Below the pieces are notes generated by a model. That model saw nothing but the letters and a program-made list of their open reading frames with translations. It had not been told where the DNA came from and did not search any database. 64,000 nt of DNA from Morinoia aosen (lineage: Eukaryota; Arthropoda; Malacostraca; Amphipoda; Talitridae), in assembly GCA_030386875.1 (NCBI GenBank), contig CM059576.1, positions 66,649,581-66,713,580 of the forward strand, given 5' to 3'. Positions within the stretch are counted from its first letter, which is position 1. Every line of letters begins with the position of its first letter. Below, piece by piece: positions 31,854 through 41,461 of this stretch. The position numbers and the translations under genes were made by a program.

Positions 31854-32106
31854 ATCTTTTAATGGAAGTGATATTTTCTTTCCTGGGAGAGTATTTTTGC
31901 TCTCAGGCATTTGCTGGAGGTGAGGAAACAGGGATTTTGAAAATCCATACGTTGAATAATTGTTCAGGCCGTCATCATAATTTTATATCATCAAATAGAA
32001 AAGAGACTCATGAAATAAAAAATGCACATAAATTTCATGCCGAACTTTTGGGGCCACCTCACCGTGAAGCCATGGGTGTTCTGTGGCCTGTCTCACTGTG
32101 TCTCAC
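31854..32106. other. Repeat-related sequence left of duplicated block copy 2
   Basis: The part from about 31,965 (GTCATCATAATTTTATATCATC) to 32,080 matches 21,870-22,000 in inverted orientation. No gene. Confidence 0.6.
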
Positions 32107-32726
32107 GCGCTGCCCGACCATGTCGAACTGGTCTCTACATGCATCAGGTTTTGTGCTACCTTTGGCAGTCCGTGTGTACCTGCTATTGTTCTGTTTGTTA
32201 GTCTCAGCCTCCAGAGTGAAGATGTAATTATCAGATCAGAGACGCAGGTTGGCCGGGCTTCTCATCTGCTATCATGTTGGTGCTGGAGCAGTTATGGAAG
32301 TTCCTAAAATTAACAACCTTGATTAATTTTCATCAGCACTTTACAGTTTCAGTTTGTTTTTTAAAAAATTAGACATTGAAATAATTGTACGGAATTTTTC
32401 CCCTATGCCTGGCTTCAACCATAAACCATTCACTATTTAATGCCCTATCTCGTTACTATCACCTTCAAGCACAGAGATGGTCAGTAAATAACCACATGAA
32501 AACATGACGGATGATATTTTTCCAAATTCTGATATCCTTGAACAATTTTCAAACAGTCTATTGGTGTTCGTCATCCTGTGATTAAATCAGTTTTCATTCA
32601 CTAGACGCTACAGCATGAACAAGAGAGCTGCGTTCTATTATGAGAGAGCTGAGGTCAGGGCAGCGAAGAATGGGAGGTTGCAACTCTGATCCCCAATATA
32701 CTGTCTTATTTCTTCACTTCTCAGTT

Positions 32727-33644
32727 AGGGTGCATCCACACTACAAGCGGAGCGAAGCAGAGCGGCATTAAAATTTGCATATTTTTTAATATAAAAACGA
32801 ATATAAAATATTATAATTTTATTTTTGAATATAAAATGCCTGGCTGTTCACACTGCAAGCGGAACGGAGCAGCGAGGAGCAGAGCTCGGAAAATTCTGTT
32901 AAATTTTTTTCCCGCTCGCTTCGAGCGTTTCTCCACGGTTCCCCCTTTGAATCCTCATATCCTACAGGGTTAGAATTGCTGCTTGATTTAAAACAATTTT
33001 AATATATACCTATTAATATATATCTAATCATATAACAACTATATAACGGAAAACTTTTCAGTGTTTTGAGGATTTTCAGGTCAGGAAAAGTTTGTATAGG
33101 TCAGTATTTCTCACTTTACTTTCTGTTTCACAACCTTGAATTTCTGAAAATAATTATTTTACTTGCACTCACCTTGAAGTCCCCACATGACGCTCTTCCG
33201 TTCCTACTGGCCTACAAAAACATGTGGTCTTATAAATTGATACAACCTTTTTGTAAAGACTTTAATTTTGCTTAAACTCCTTTGCTCTACATGCATTCTC
33301 AATAAAAATTTGTTATTAATTACTGAATAGCAAATTTGTTTCATGTCGTTGGAAATTTTTCCTGCTATAAGGGATTCTAGTACATCAAAATTTTCCGGTT
33401 TCATCAGTAAATACTTGAAGAATCGCGACTGATCTCTCCTCAGTGCTTCAAAAAGATAGAGGTATTCTCCAAAGCGATCTCTCCTAGCGTTGATGGGTGA
33501 ACCCAGTGTTTCCGTTTCTGTGTCTTGCTGTCGAGCTGTAGGAATGCACGAACGAAACCCTCCATAGCAACTTATTCTTGTGTAGGTCGCTCTGCTCTGC
33601 TCACATGTGAACACCTGCTCCTCTTGTTGTGTGAACGCACCCTG
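32727..33644 (+). mobile_element. hAT-like non-autonomous element, second copy
   Basis: The left end AGGGTGCATCCACACTAC and right end GTGTGAACGCACCCTG are inverted. GC-rich AAGCGGAACGGAGCAG-type subterminal motifs are present. It is 918 bases long and lacks coding capacity. CTCAGT sits just outside both ends and may be the core of a target duplication. Confidence 0.7.
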
Positions 33645-33690
33645 ACTCAGTGTCGCCTTCTTATCGGAGCATTTCTGAAGTCTGGAAGCG

Positions 33691-35010
33691 TTGAGTTCAT
33701 CCCACTTTTTCAACTTTTTCCGTCCGATTCGTTTGAAAATTGGCCAGAATATGTATTTTATGAAAGTAAACCATTTTTACTCATGTCATTTTTTCGATTT
33801 AGGCCTTTTTTGACGAAAAATGAGTTTTTTGGTGTATTTTTATTGATATTTCAAAATGGGACTCCTCCTTTTGTTTCGATGCTAGAACAAAAACAAAGAC
33901 AGTTTTAGAATCCATGGAACATTTCTAACAAACTCTCGTTTATTTTTCAAATTAAATGTTTTCTATTTTTTCAAATTTTTTGAAATTTTTAAAATCAGCA
34001 AAAATTTTTTGGGTTTAGAGTTATATATTTTTTCAAGGAATTCGAATTTGGAAAAAAGAGAACGAGAGTTTTTTAGAAATGTTCCAAGAATTCTGAAACT
34101 GTGTTTGGATTTGTTCTAGCATCAAAACTCGAGGACGAGTCGCATTTTGAATGAAGAAAATTATTTTTTTGGGGTAAAAGCCATAACAAAATTTTTGGTT
34201 GAAGTGTAATATAATGAACAATTGATGTAATTGAATGCAGTTTTGATTTGAATTTCGATAATTTCCATACATAACTTCATATTCACACTGTGAATTGTGA
34301 TTTCCCAAAAAATATATATTTTTTTCCCAAAAATATGAATTTTTTTATTTTCGATCTGATTTTTATGAAATTTGACTATGATGTGTAACCTTTGAAGAGA
34401 AACACAATTGATTCTATTCATTTTTTTGATTCAGGCCTTAGATTTTGCAAAAATTTGACATATTGATTTTTAGGTATTGATATTTCCCTGACATTGATAT
34501 TTCAAAATGGAACTCTTCTTTCAGTTTTGATGCTAGAACAAAAACAAAGACAGTTTTACAATCCTTGAAACATTTCTAACGAACTGACGGTGGGCTTTTT
34601 TCAAATTCTTATTTGTTCTTTTTTTATATGGGGTCAAAATCGGGAAGAAATTAAAAATTTTGGGTGCTTTTCACTGATATTGATATTTCAAAATGGGACT
34701 TCTCCTTCAGTTTTGATGCTAGAACAAAAACAAAGACAGTTTTAGAATCCTTGTAACATTTCTAACAAACTCACGTTAAGCTTTTTTCTATTCCCCACTT
34801 GGTCTCTTTTTATATGAGGTCAAAATCGGGAAAAAATTAAAGATTTTGGTCCCCTCACCCCCTTCGGGGGGGAGGGAATTATTGTCCATAGCGCCATAAA
34901 ATTTTAGGACCGAATAGCCCACCCACTAAGGGTCCTTTTCCAGCAAAAACATGAGAAATGACCCCCGGACCGACAGGGGCTTGGTAGGGGCCTGGGATGA
35001 TCTCCTGGCG
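33691..35010. mobile_element. 1.3-kb insertion with internal direct and inverted repeats
   Basis: It is absent from the homologous position at 21.36 kb. A segment of about 85 bases containing GATGCTAGAACAAAAACAAA and GACAGTTTTAGAATCC occurs in plus orientation near 33,850, 34,498 and 34,684, and inverted near 34,066-34,155. A GC-rich hairpin CCCCCTTCGGGGG stands at about 34,861. No coding frame. Type unknown; its ends could not be matched to a superfamily. Confidence 0.55.
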
Positions 35011-35155
35011 CTGAGTTGTCACTTGCATAAGTTGCGTATAAGTGCAATGCGTGAGGAGCTTTAACGTTCGTTAAGGTATTTTTCTGATGGTATTACTGAT
35101 ACGGGTAAATAAATACTTTTTTTGTGACGTACGGTAAATTAGGCAATACCATAAC

Positions 35156-35426
35156 CACGGTAGAGAAAACGAGGTAGGGTCAAACCGGTTTTTTTTACAA
35201 CTGTGTGGGTTGCTGACGTCACGGCAACAAACCAATAGCAGCGCTCATATTGCAACTGGTAGCATTGCTACCCCCAAATCAGTCTCAACTATTGGCCTAA
35301 CGACACTGCGTTTTGGTGACGTCATAGAGTTTGTTTGAAATAAAGCTTTTCCATTGGCTATCCGAACAAGAAGAATAAGTGTATTTTCCTCCATAGAAAT
35401 GACCCCACCTTGTTTCCTCTACCGTG
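35156..35426. mobile_element. MITE with CACGGTAGAG termini
   Basis: The left CACGGTAGAGAAAACGAGGT and the right inverse of CACGGTAGAGGAAACAAGGT form terminal repeats of about 27 bases with few mismatches. CATAA occurs just outside both ends, offset by one or two bases. Two TGACGTCA-like sites lie inside. No coding capacity. Confidence 0.7.
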
Positions 35427-35544
35427 ATCATAAGTTCTGGCCAGGTATATCAGAAAACGATGAGTGCAACGAATAATATCGTACATTACTGTTTTTCTGG
35501 AGGATGCTCGATTTAACACACTGCCTATGGTAGTGTGGCTGCTA

Positions 35545-35985
35545 CGGTCAGTCTGGTTAGGCTGGAAGAAGGTGAACTGGAAAAAAGGCTTTCCTGCTCT
35601 AATACATTTCCAACCATTTTGAAACGCGTAAAGAATAAACTAAAATTATTATGTTATCTTATACTTTAAAACTTATTTCGTACAAGGTAGCAAAAAAGTC
35701 GAAATCTTATTCTCATATTCCGGTATGTGAATGAGCAGTTTACTTTGTGGTACCCAATATGTACCAACACGTAATCAAAGTTCCAAGACTCAAGAACTTC
35801 CGATGCAGAAAATCGATAACGGACAGTCCGCAAATGAACCGCGTCAAAATGACGGAGAAAACCGACAACTCGTCAAGGAAGGCTGTCGTCAAACATTATA
35901 TAGTTTGCTTAGGAGTGTTACAACCTGTAGAAGCAGCCGAAGAATTTATCACTAAAAATTTAGCTTGCTTTGAATTGCTGTGAAT
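35545..35985. repeat. Degenerate relative of the 276-bp TTAA MITE
   Basis: 35,545-35,785 follows the phrase order of the element at 37,311-37,586 (GGTTAGGCTGGAA, CCTGCTCTAATACATTTCC, GTGGTACCCA, TAATCAAAGTT) with many differences. The frames of 74-78 codons that follow it are unrecognised. Confidence 0.4.
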
Positions 35986-36086
35986 TTTGACCTAACTAAA
36001 GCTTCCATAACACACACGGTTTTAAATAAAAACAAAACAGCTGCCGTCTGCTCATCAATATTCACAAGACAGCCTTGAGTCATAGA

Positions 36087-36315
36087 TTAACAATTTGACT
36101 GCGACGTGCGCCACCGGTGGTACACGAAGGTAATTTTCATAATGCTGCTGATCGACCATTAGTTTCAAATTCAATTTTCATAAATACTTAATCAAAGCTA
36201 AATAATGACATGATCCAGTTCATGTTTGTTATTTTCAATATAGTTTACAACAATTGACTTTAAATTTAAGTTTGGTGTTGCACCTAATATTTAGAAGTCG
36301 CAGTTAAGATTATAA
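36087..36315. mobile_element. piggyBac-like MITE, second copy
   Basis: It starts TTAACAATTTGACTGCGACG and ends in the inverse form GTCGCAGTTAAGATTATAA. The interior matches the elements at 17,433 and 37,063, including the GCCACCGGTGGTAC palindrome. The right TTAA is degraded. Confidence 0.75.
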
Positions 36316-36317
36316 GT

Positions 36318-36660
36318 TAGGTTAAGCCTCCCTGACCGCTACGAAAAAAGCGTATCGAAGAGACGAAAGAAGGAGGCACCATTTAGTATGGAGACAAGGG
36401 AATGCGGAATCTATACAGAGGAGGCATTGAACCAGGAAGTTCGGAAAGAAGTTCATGAAACGAGGTACAAGTTGAAGAAAAAAGTATTAGGTGCTGAAAA
36501 ACAGGACAGCAGTGAACCGAAATAAGGTTGTATTTAACATAACAAAAACATTATTACAACAAAAATAAGGCCTATCTAACTCTCAGCTCGAGCCCTCACA
36601 CATTTTTCTCCTTGGAGCGCTAATTCCCATAGATACTAGTTGTAACCCCCTGAGGGGCCT
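36318..36660 (+). repeat. 330-bp dispersed repeat (family A)
   Basis: It has all landmarks from AAGCCTCCCTGACCGC through GGCACCATTTAGTATGGAG, ACAGGACAGCAGTGAACC, CTCGAGCCCTCACACA and CCCATAGATACTAGTTGTA to CCCCTGAGGGG. It lies directly after the piggyBac-like MITE, as does another copy at 16.7-17.4 kb in reverse order. Confidence 0.85.
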
Positions 36661-37062
36661 CGCGTCATAGGGCTTTGTTATCAAAAATGCTAACTCAGTT
36701 GGAAATTTACCGTTCGGATGTTCGTATACATTCGTTAAAAAAACGGAGTTGCGGCACAGTGTCCAAAAAAGAGTTTCACATACTTTCCAAATAAAGACGA
36801 CGCTGAATTTGTCGAACCACTTCGCATCGAAACAACTTAGGAGATGCGGGCCATTAGTGGCCTGGGTGAGCGAATTCGGAACACTTTTTTTGAACTAGGA
36901 ACACTTCCACCAGCCCAAGCATATTTAGTCTACTGGGCTTTGCACTAATAAGTATTTTTTCGTACAGAATTGTTTAGAAAACTTACATCTGGAGCCTTCA
37001 GTTAGTTTAGGCCTTTCTAGCCTCAACAAAGGTATTCCCAAGTAGAAAGATGAACGCACTTT

Positions 37063-37289
37063 TTACACTTTGACTGCGACGTGCGCCACCGGTGGTACAC
37101 GGAGGTAATTTTCATAATGCTGCTGACCGACCAATAGTCGCAAACTCAATTCTCATAAATACTCAATAAAAGCTAAATGAAGGCACGATCCACTTCATGT
37201 TTGCCATTTTCAAAATAATTTAATACACTTAACTTTAAATTTGACTCTAGCATTGAGCTAATATTTAATAGTCGCAGTCAATGTGTTAG
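37063..37289. mobile_element. piggyBac-like MITE, third copy
   Basis: It begins TTACACTTTGACTGCGACGT and ends in the inverse TAGTCGCAGTCAATGTGTTA, with the CCACCGGTGG palindrome near the left end. The terminal TTAA is degraded at both ends. It is most similar to the 36.09-kb copy. Confidence 0.75.
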
Positions 37290-37310
37290 CGGCCCCCCGG
37301 TGGGTCGTGC

Positions 37311-37586
37311 TTAACACGCTGACTACGATTGCGCGAATCGTAAAGTTGATTTGGATAGGTTGTAAAAAAAGGACAGGGAAAATAGATTTACCTGCTCGAA
37401 TAAGTTTCCATCCTTTTGTAAGAAATGTACGATATATAAGTGCTCAGTAATATTTTCCTCGTATGATGAAATTCTTCCAAAAAGAGTTAGCGAAATGGTT
37501 TGAAATGTCATTTATTTATATTGTTGCCTATATGAACAATTTACCTGGTGGTACACATTTATCTCACTCCCTAGTCAAAGTGGTAA
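37311..37586. mobile_element. TTAA-flanked MITE, second family, 276 bp
   Basis: The left end TTAACACGCTGACTACGATT and the right inverse, ending ACTAGTCAAAGTGGTAA before degradation, make rough inverted repeats. The full length matches 59,417-59,694 (GATTTGGATAGGTTGTAAAA, AAGTTTCCATC, TTTGTAAGAAATGTAC, GGTGGTACACATTT). Probably piggyBac-related by its TTAA. Confidence 0.7.
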
Positions 37587-37875
37587 GTTCATGCTAATGT
37601 AAAACGACCCATCGATGAGTCATTTTGAAAACTTTCAACAATTTTTTAAAAATTAAAGGTATTTAATGAATCCAATTAATTTTGGTAGTTATAAAATTTC
37701 ACACAACTTTTAAATTACAATTTGAATTGAATACTGAACATCAGTTTGCCTCATCGCATTCAAGGTGTCAAGTTGCCACGCAGTGTCGCAACGTACAAAA
37801 GCTGTAAGGTAGTGAACACGCCCCAGGGCTTGACTCCGGAGCGAGCGTGACGCCGGGGCGATGATCACGATGTTA

Positions 37876-38205
37876 GTTTAAGCCCTCCCTGCCCGCAACA
37901 AAAGCGATCCAAAGAGAGGAAGAGGAAATGCACCATTCAATGAAGAGATAAGGGAACGCGGGATCGATTTCTAATGTTCATAAAAAAAGGAAGTTGAGAA
38001 AAAAGTTCAGGAAACAAGACAATTTGAAGTAGAAAGTAGAGGTGTTGAAAACAGGAGAAAACTGAACCGAAAAAAGATTGTCCTTAACATAAAATTTTAT
38101 TCAACAAAAAGAAATCCTGCCTAACTCACAGATCGGGACTTCACATTTTCCTCTTGGGAAGTCCAATTCTCATAGATGCAACAGTTGTATCCCTGAAGAA
38201 ATAAA
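37876..38205 (+). repeat. 330-bp dispersed repeat (family A)
   Basis: It runs from GTTAGTTTAAGCCCTCCCTG through GATCCAAAGAGAGGAAG, AAACTGAACCGAAAAAAG, CAGATCGGGACTTCACA and CTCATAGATGCAACAGTTGT. Plus orientation, more diverged than the 16.7- and 49.6-kb copies. Confidence 0.8.
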
Positions 38206-38854
38206 AATACTTATCATCAATTATTCCTCTGCTAGATCAACTTATTGTCAGTTATAGCCTCTTCCACCTCACCGCCAAGTTAAGCTCTGGCTTTGACGAC
38301 TGAAGTTTCACAACACAAGCAACACGGCGCAAGGAAAGAACTGTTTACACGGGCAACCAGTAATTACTAGGAAAATAAACAGAGCAGAGGAGTAAATACG
38401 TACATATCTAACTATATGTTCAAGAAATAACAAATGCTAATGTGAAGCTCATTCTAGAAAACCTGCCCATATTAAAGTATGAAGAAGTTATAAACCTCTT
38501 GTTTTGGCGACAGTTTGATGATCCCGCACTTGTTCTTCTTCAACTTGCACTCATGAATGTCCTTTAGCTGTTGAAGAAGTCATTTCCAGGAAGGATAATG
38601 AATTTTTGGGCTCAAATATGAATACTGCTAACAAAGATCTAACTTTATAAATGCGATGCATTCTCCAGCCTCATTATAGTCACTAGGCATAGTTTCTCGC
38701 CAGGCCAAAACACTTTTCTCGATATCATATTCATGACAATTTCCATTCAGAAGTGCAAACTTCAGAATATTCTCATCATTTTTCAAAATTTCTGGCTAAA
38801 ATAATCTCCGCAAATACCCGAGCCCGGCAGCAGCTATAACGAACTAACCAATGG
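38206..38854. other. Gene-free stretch
   Basis: No coding, RNA gene or repeat edge recognised. Confidence 0.4.
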
Positions 38855-38865
38855 CGGGGGAAAAG

Positions 38866-39118
38866 TGGTTAAGCACACGCCCTTCCGTGAAGGTGTCGAC
38901 AGTTAACATTTTGACGCACTGCGCGGTGATTTCTCCCCGTTGGGAGAAGGGAGAACTCGGGCGCAATTTTCCACTCTACCCAGGTGTCAGAAATAGGTAC
39001 TGGCTTGACTAGGGGTAGCCGTCATTGCGTCCTGGTGATAGTTATGAGGCATTTGAAAAACCAATATATATAATGATGTGTACCAGGCTTGGTTAATTGG
39101 AATAAATCCTTATTTAAA
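38866..39118 (+). repeat. tRNA-derived SINE, diverged
   Basis: The head AAAAGTGGTTAAGC corresponds to the A box, followed by the shared body (CCCCGTTGGG, CACTCTACCCAGGTGTCAG, GGTACTGGCTTGAC) and the tail CAGGCTTGGTTAATTGGAAT. The terminal hairpin is lost. Confidence 0.75.
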
Positions 39119-39239
39119 TGAATTAAACATGAGGAAAATGCGTTACGTGCCACCAGGTATTCTCTCATATATCACGGACTTCCATAACATCCGCTCAACA
39201 AACCTCGACTTCAAGACGTTAAATATAAATACTGCTTGA

Positions 39240-39315
39240 GCCTTTCTATCCTCAATAAATGAGATCCAAAGAGAGGAAGGAAGAAGGCACCATTTATTAT
39301 GGAGTTCGGACCCTA
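39240..39315 (+). repeat. 330-bp repeat (family A), 5' fragment
   Basis: It retains CCTTTCTATCCTCAATAAAT, GATCCAAAGAGAGGAAGGAA and GCACCATTTATTATGGAGTT, then stops. Plus orientation. Confidence 0.7.
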
Positions 39316-39779
39316 GAGAACAAACTTTAGTACGGACATTAGAGAAAGAGTTATCTATACATAAGAAGCATTTCTAGAGCAAATTCAGTACTGAAGAAAC
39401 AAGTTAAGAAGGAAGAAGAGAGAAGAAATGAAAATGAAGTGTAGAAAGCACACAGACAAAGTAAATTAGGCACATGAACTAAGAGGTTCCAAGGCTCACC
39501 TATAGCTGAGGTTACCCAACAGAATCCCCTTGCGCGCCGGTTCTTCGATGACAAAGTAGACAACCTCACCTAACCTCACCCTACCCTGTGCCTCTGAAGG
39601 GTAATCACGCACACTATTAGACCCCACAAACGTACAACTGTATTAGACTACTCATGGCATTACAGAAAGTAGAAAACATGAAGCATTCTTCGCATGAATT
39701 GCGAAGGAGGAATGCCAATATTTGATTGCTCTAAATCGATAAATTATATCCGCAACAAATAGGCAACTCAAGGAAAATA

Positions 39780-40230
39780 CTTAAAGGTGAATTTTTCGGT
39801 ATTTGTGAAGGAGAGGGCAATAATCGATTTCCCAAGTTTAGTGATTGATTATTGGGAATAAGATCGCAATGAAGAATTTTTATTTTATCCACTTTTTGTT
39901 GCAAATGAGTATTTAACGAATTATAGCTATAGCTTACCCATCGCATTTCTATTCTTTGAAGCGCGGGAAAAATCGGTTTGAGGGGAGGATCCTCAATGGA
40001 CTCTCCCTTCCAACGGTTGTGATGCGCTCGAGTGATCCCTACGTTAGGTTACTTTAGATTGCTTTAGTTTAGATTATTTCAGTTACGTTACATTACGTCG
40101 CCGTTATAACTCGTTAAATACTCGTTTGCGACGGAAAGTGCTTAGGAGAAATATTTCGATCTAAATTATCTACATTCAAGCTCCAAAAAATGGAAAATCG
40201 ATCATGGTCCTCTCATTCACATTTGCCAGT
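39780..40230. mobile_element. Foldback element with TCGTTAAATACTCGTTTGCG arms
   Basis: The left arm (TTTTGTTGCAAATGAGTATT, TAACGAATTATAGC) returns inverted on the right (GTTATAACTCGTTAAATACT, CGTTTGCGACGGAAAGTGC). The same arm sequence builds the larger foldback at 43,525-44,095. The centre contains CpG-rich unique sequence. Confidence 0.65.
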
Positions 40231-40624
40231 TTTCCTGATTGGAACACAATTCTAAATATACCTCGCGTCTGTCCGCAGTTTACCGAACAACAAAGCAGCA
40301 ACCCATATTGAATTTAATGACCAGGTGAATGTCACGTATTGCGAGAAGATGAAAGTGAAAAAAATGAAAAAGCATCCGCTATGATGAGAAGAAAAATAGC
40401 TGTTGTCACTCCACATCAAATGACATCTCAAATAACCAAGATTGAATTGAAGAAAAATATCGTTGTTGGGTCAGCTTATGTTTCAAATGTTTATGACAGC
40501 ATACGAAATTTAAGTAATTAATAAGATGGATTGAAATCCTTATCAACATAAGTATAAAGAAAATTTTGATCCCAGATCTCTGATCCTATAAAAAATTAGC
40601 ATTCAGTTATCTGACGCATTTTCG

Positions 40625-40915
40625 TGCTCTCCGTGGCACAGCGGTTAAGGGATCGGGCTCGGATGTTGGAGACGAGGGTTCGTATCCCGGCGCTGGGGCG
40701 GAGATTTTCCCCGTTGGGTATAAGGGAAAGCTCAAGCACAATACCCCACTCAACCCAGGTGTCAGAAATGGGTACCGGCTTTACGGGGGAACCGCCATGG
40801 TGTCTTATATATAGGGTTAGTTATGAGACATTTGAAAAACCAATGCTAAGATCATATGTATCAGGCTTGATTGGCAATAAAGCATCCCAAAGATGCCGAT
40901 GTTAACCTTTAACCT
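40625..40915 (+). repeat. tRNA-derived SINE, full-length
   Basis: It has a clear Pol III promoter: A box TGGCACAGCGGTTAAGG at about 40,636 and B box GGTTCGTATCCC at about 40,678. The body (GGGCGGAGATTTTCCCCGTT, GCACAATACCCCACTC, CCCAGGTGTC, GGTACCGG) and tail GATTGGCAATAAAGCATC follow, with the hairpin GCATC-CCAAA-GATGC. It lacks coding capacity; its frame of 93 codons is a by-product. Mobility would need a partner LINE not present here. Confidence 0.9.
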
Positions 40916-41096
40916 TTTCCCTCAGTGGCGATAGATTATCCCAGCAATTCTTCTCATTGAAAATGGTAATACAATTAATGATAGACTGGTTTCTGCCATG
41001 CCTGTTGTTCAGGAAAATGTTTGACTAAATGTTCTGGAAAATGTTTGGTGTCGAATTAGATGTTACAATAAGCTTTACGAACCAAAACGAAGGTGT

Positions 41097-41300
41097 TACA
41101 AATAGAGAGGTGGAAAAAGTACCATAAGGTAAATAAAGTTTAAGGAACGAGGTATTGATGCCCATGGTGAAAAAATGCGGTTAGTTATGAAAAAAATCCA
41201 TGAAACATGATAAAAGGGAAAGAAAAAAGTAGTAGGTACTGAAAAAACCGGTCAGCAGTGAATTGGAGAAGATGGATCGTATCATCAAAAAACATTTTAG
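41097..41300 (+). repeat. 330-bp repeat (family A), degraded copy
   Basis: It keeps AAAGTAGTAGGTACTGAAAA, GTCAGCAGTGAATTGGAG and flanking phrases in order; the start and end are worn. Plus orientation. Confidence 0.55.
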
Positions 41301-41319
41301 AGTCAATATGCAGTTTAAT

Positions 41320-41455
41320 TCGTTCACGGAAATTAAAAATTCCATTCCCAGGAATCACTAAAGGAACACATTTAAGAACGTTTTACACGAATGACATTCT
41401 GATCACCGACGCGTTATTTTCGAGATATATTATTAATTACGTTGGAAGGAATAAC
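41320..41455 (-). repeat. Single arm of the 19.4-20.05-kb foldback family
   Basis: It matches that element's right arm as read on the minus strand: AAAGGAACACATTTAAGAAC, TTTTACACGAATGACATTCT, GACGCGTTATTTTCGA. Confidence 0.75.
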
Positions 41456-41461
41456 ATTAAA

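Larger units (their letters stand above)
32107..35075 (+). repeat. Duplicated block, copy 2
   Basis: This matches 11,868-21,445 in the same orientation apart from the insertions private to each copy. It contains the single-unit version of the 26-bp repeat (32,637), the hAT-like element at 32,727-33,644, and a private insertion at about 33,691-35,010 after GGAAGCGTTGAG; homology resumes at GGCGCTGAGTTGTCAC. Confidence 0.8.

Noticed and set aside
34855..34880. GC hairpin with TTCG loop resembling a bacterial terminator
   Set aside because: No bacterial gene context; the surrounding sequence is a eukaryotic repeat insertion.
40630..40700. Functional tRNA gene
   Set aside because: The A and B boxes are present, but the cloverleaf is not completed and the sequence continues into a SINE body shared by three other copies.
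40624..40905. 93-codon frame in the SINE
   Set aside because: SINEs are non-coding Pol III transcripts; the frame starts inside the A-box region and has no relatives I recognise.
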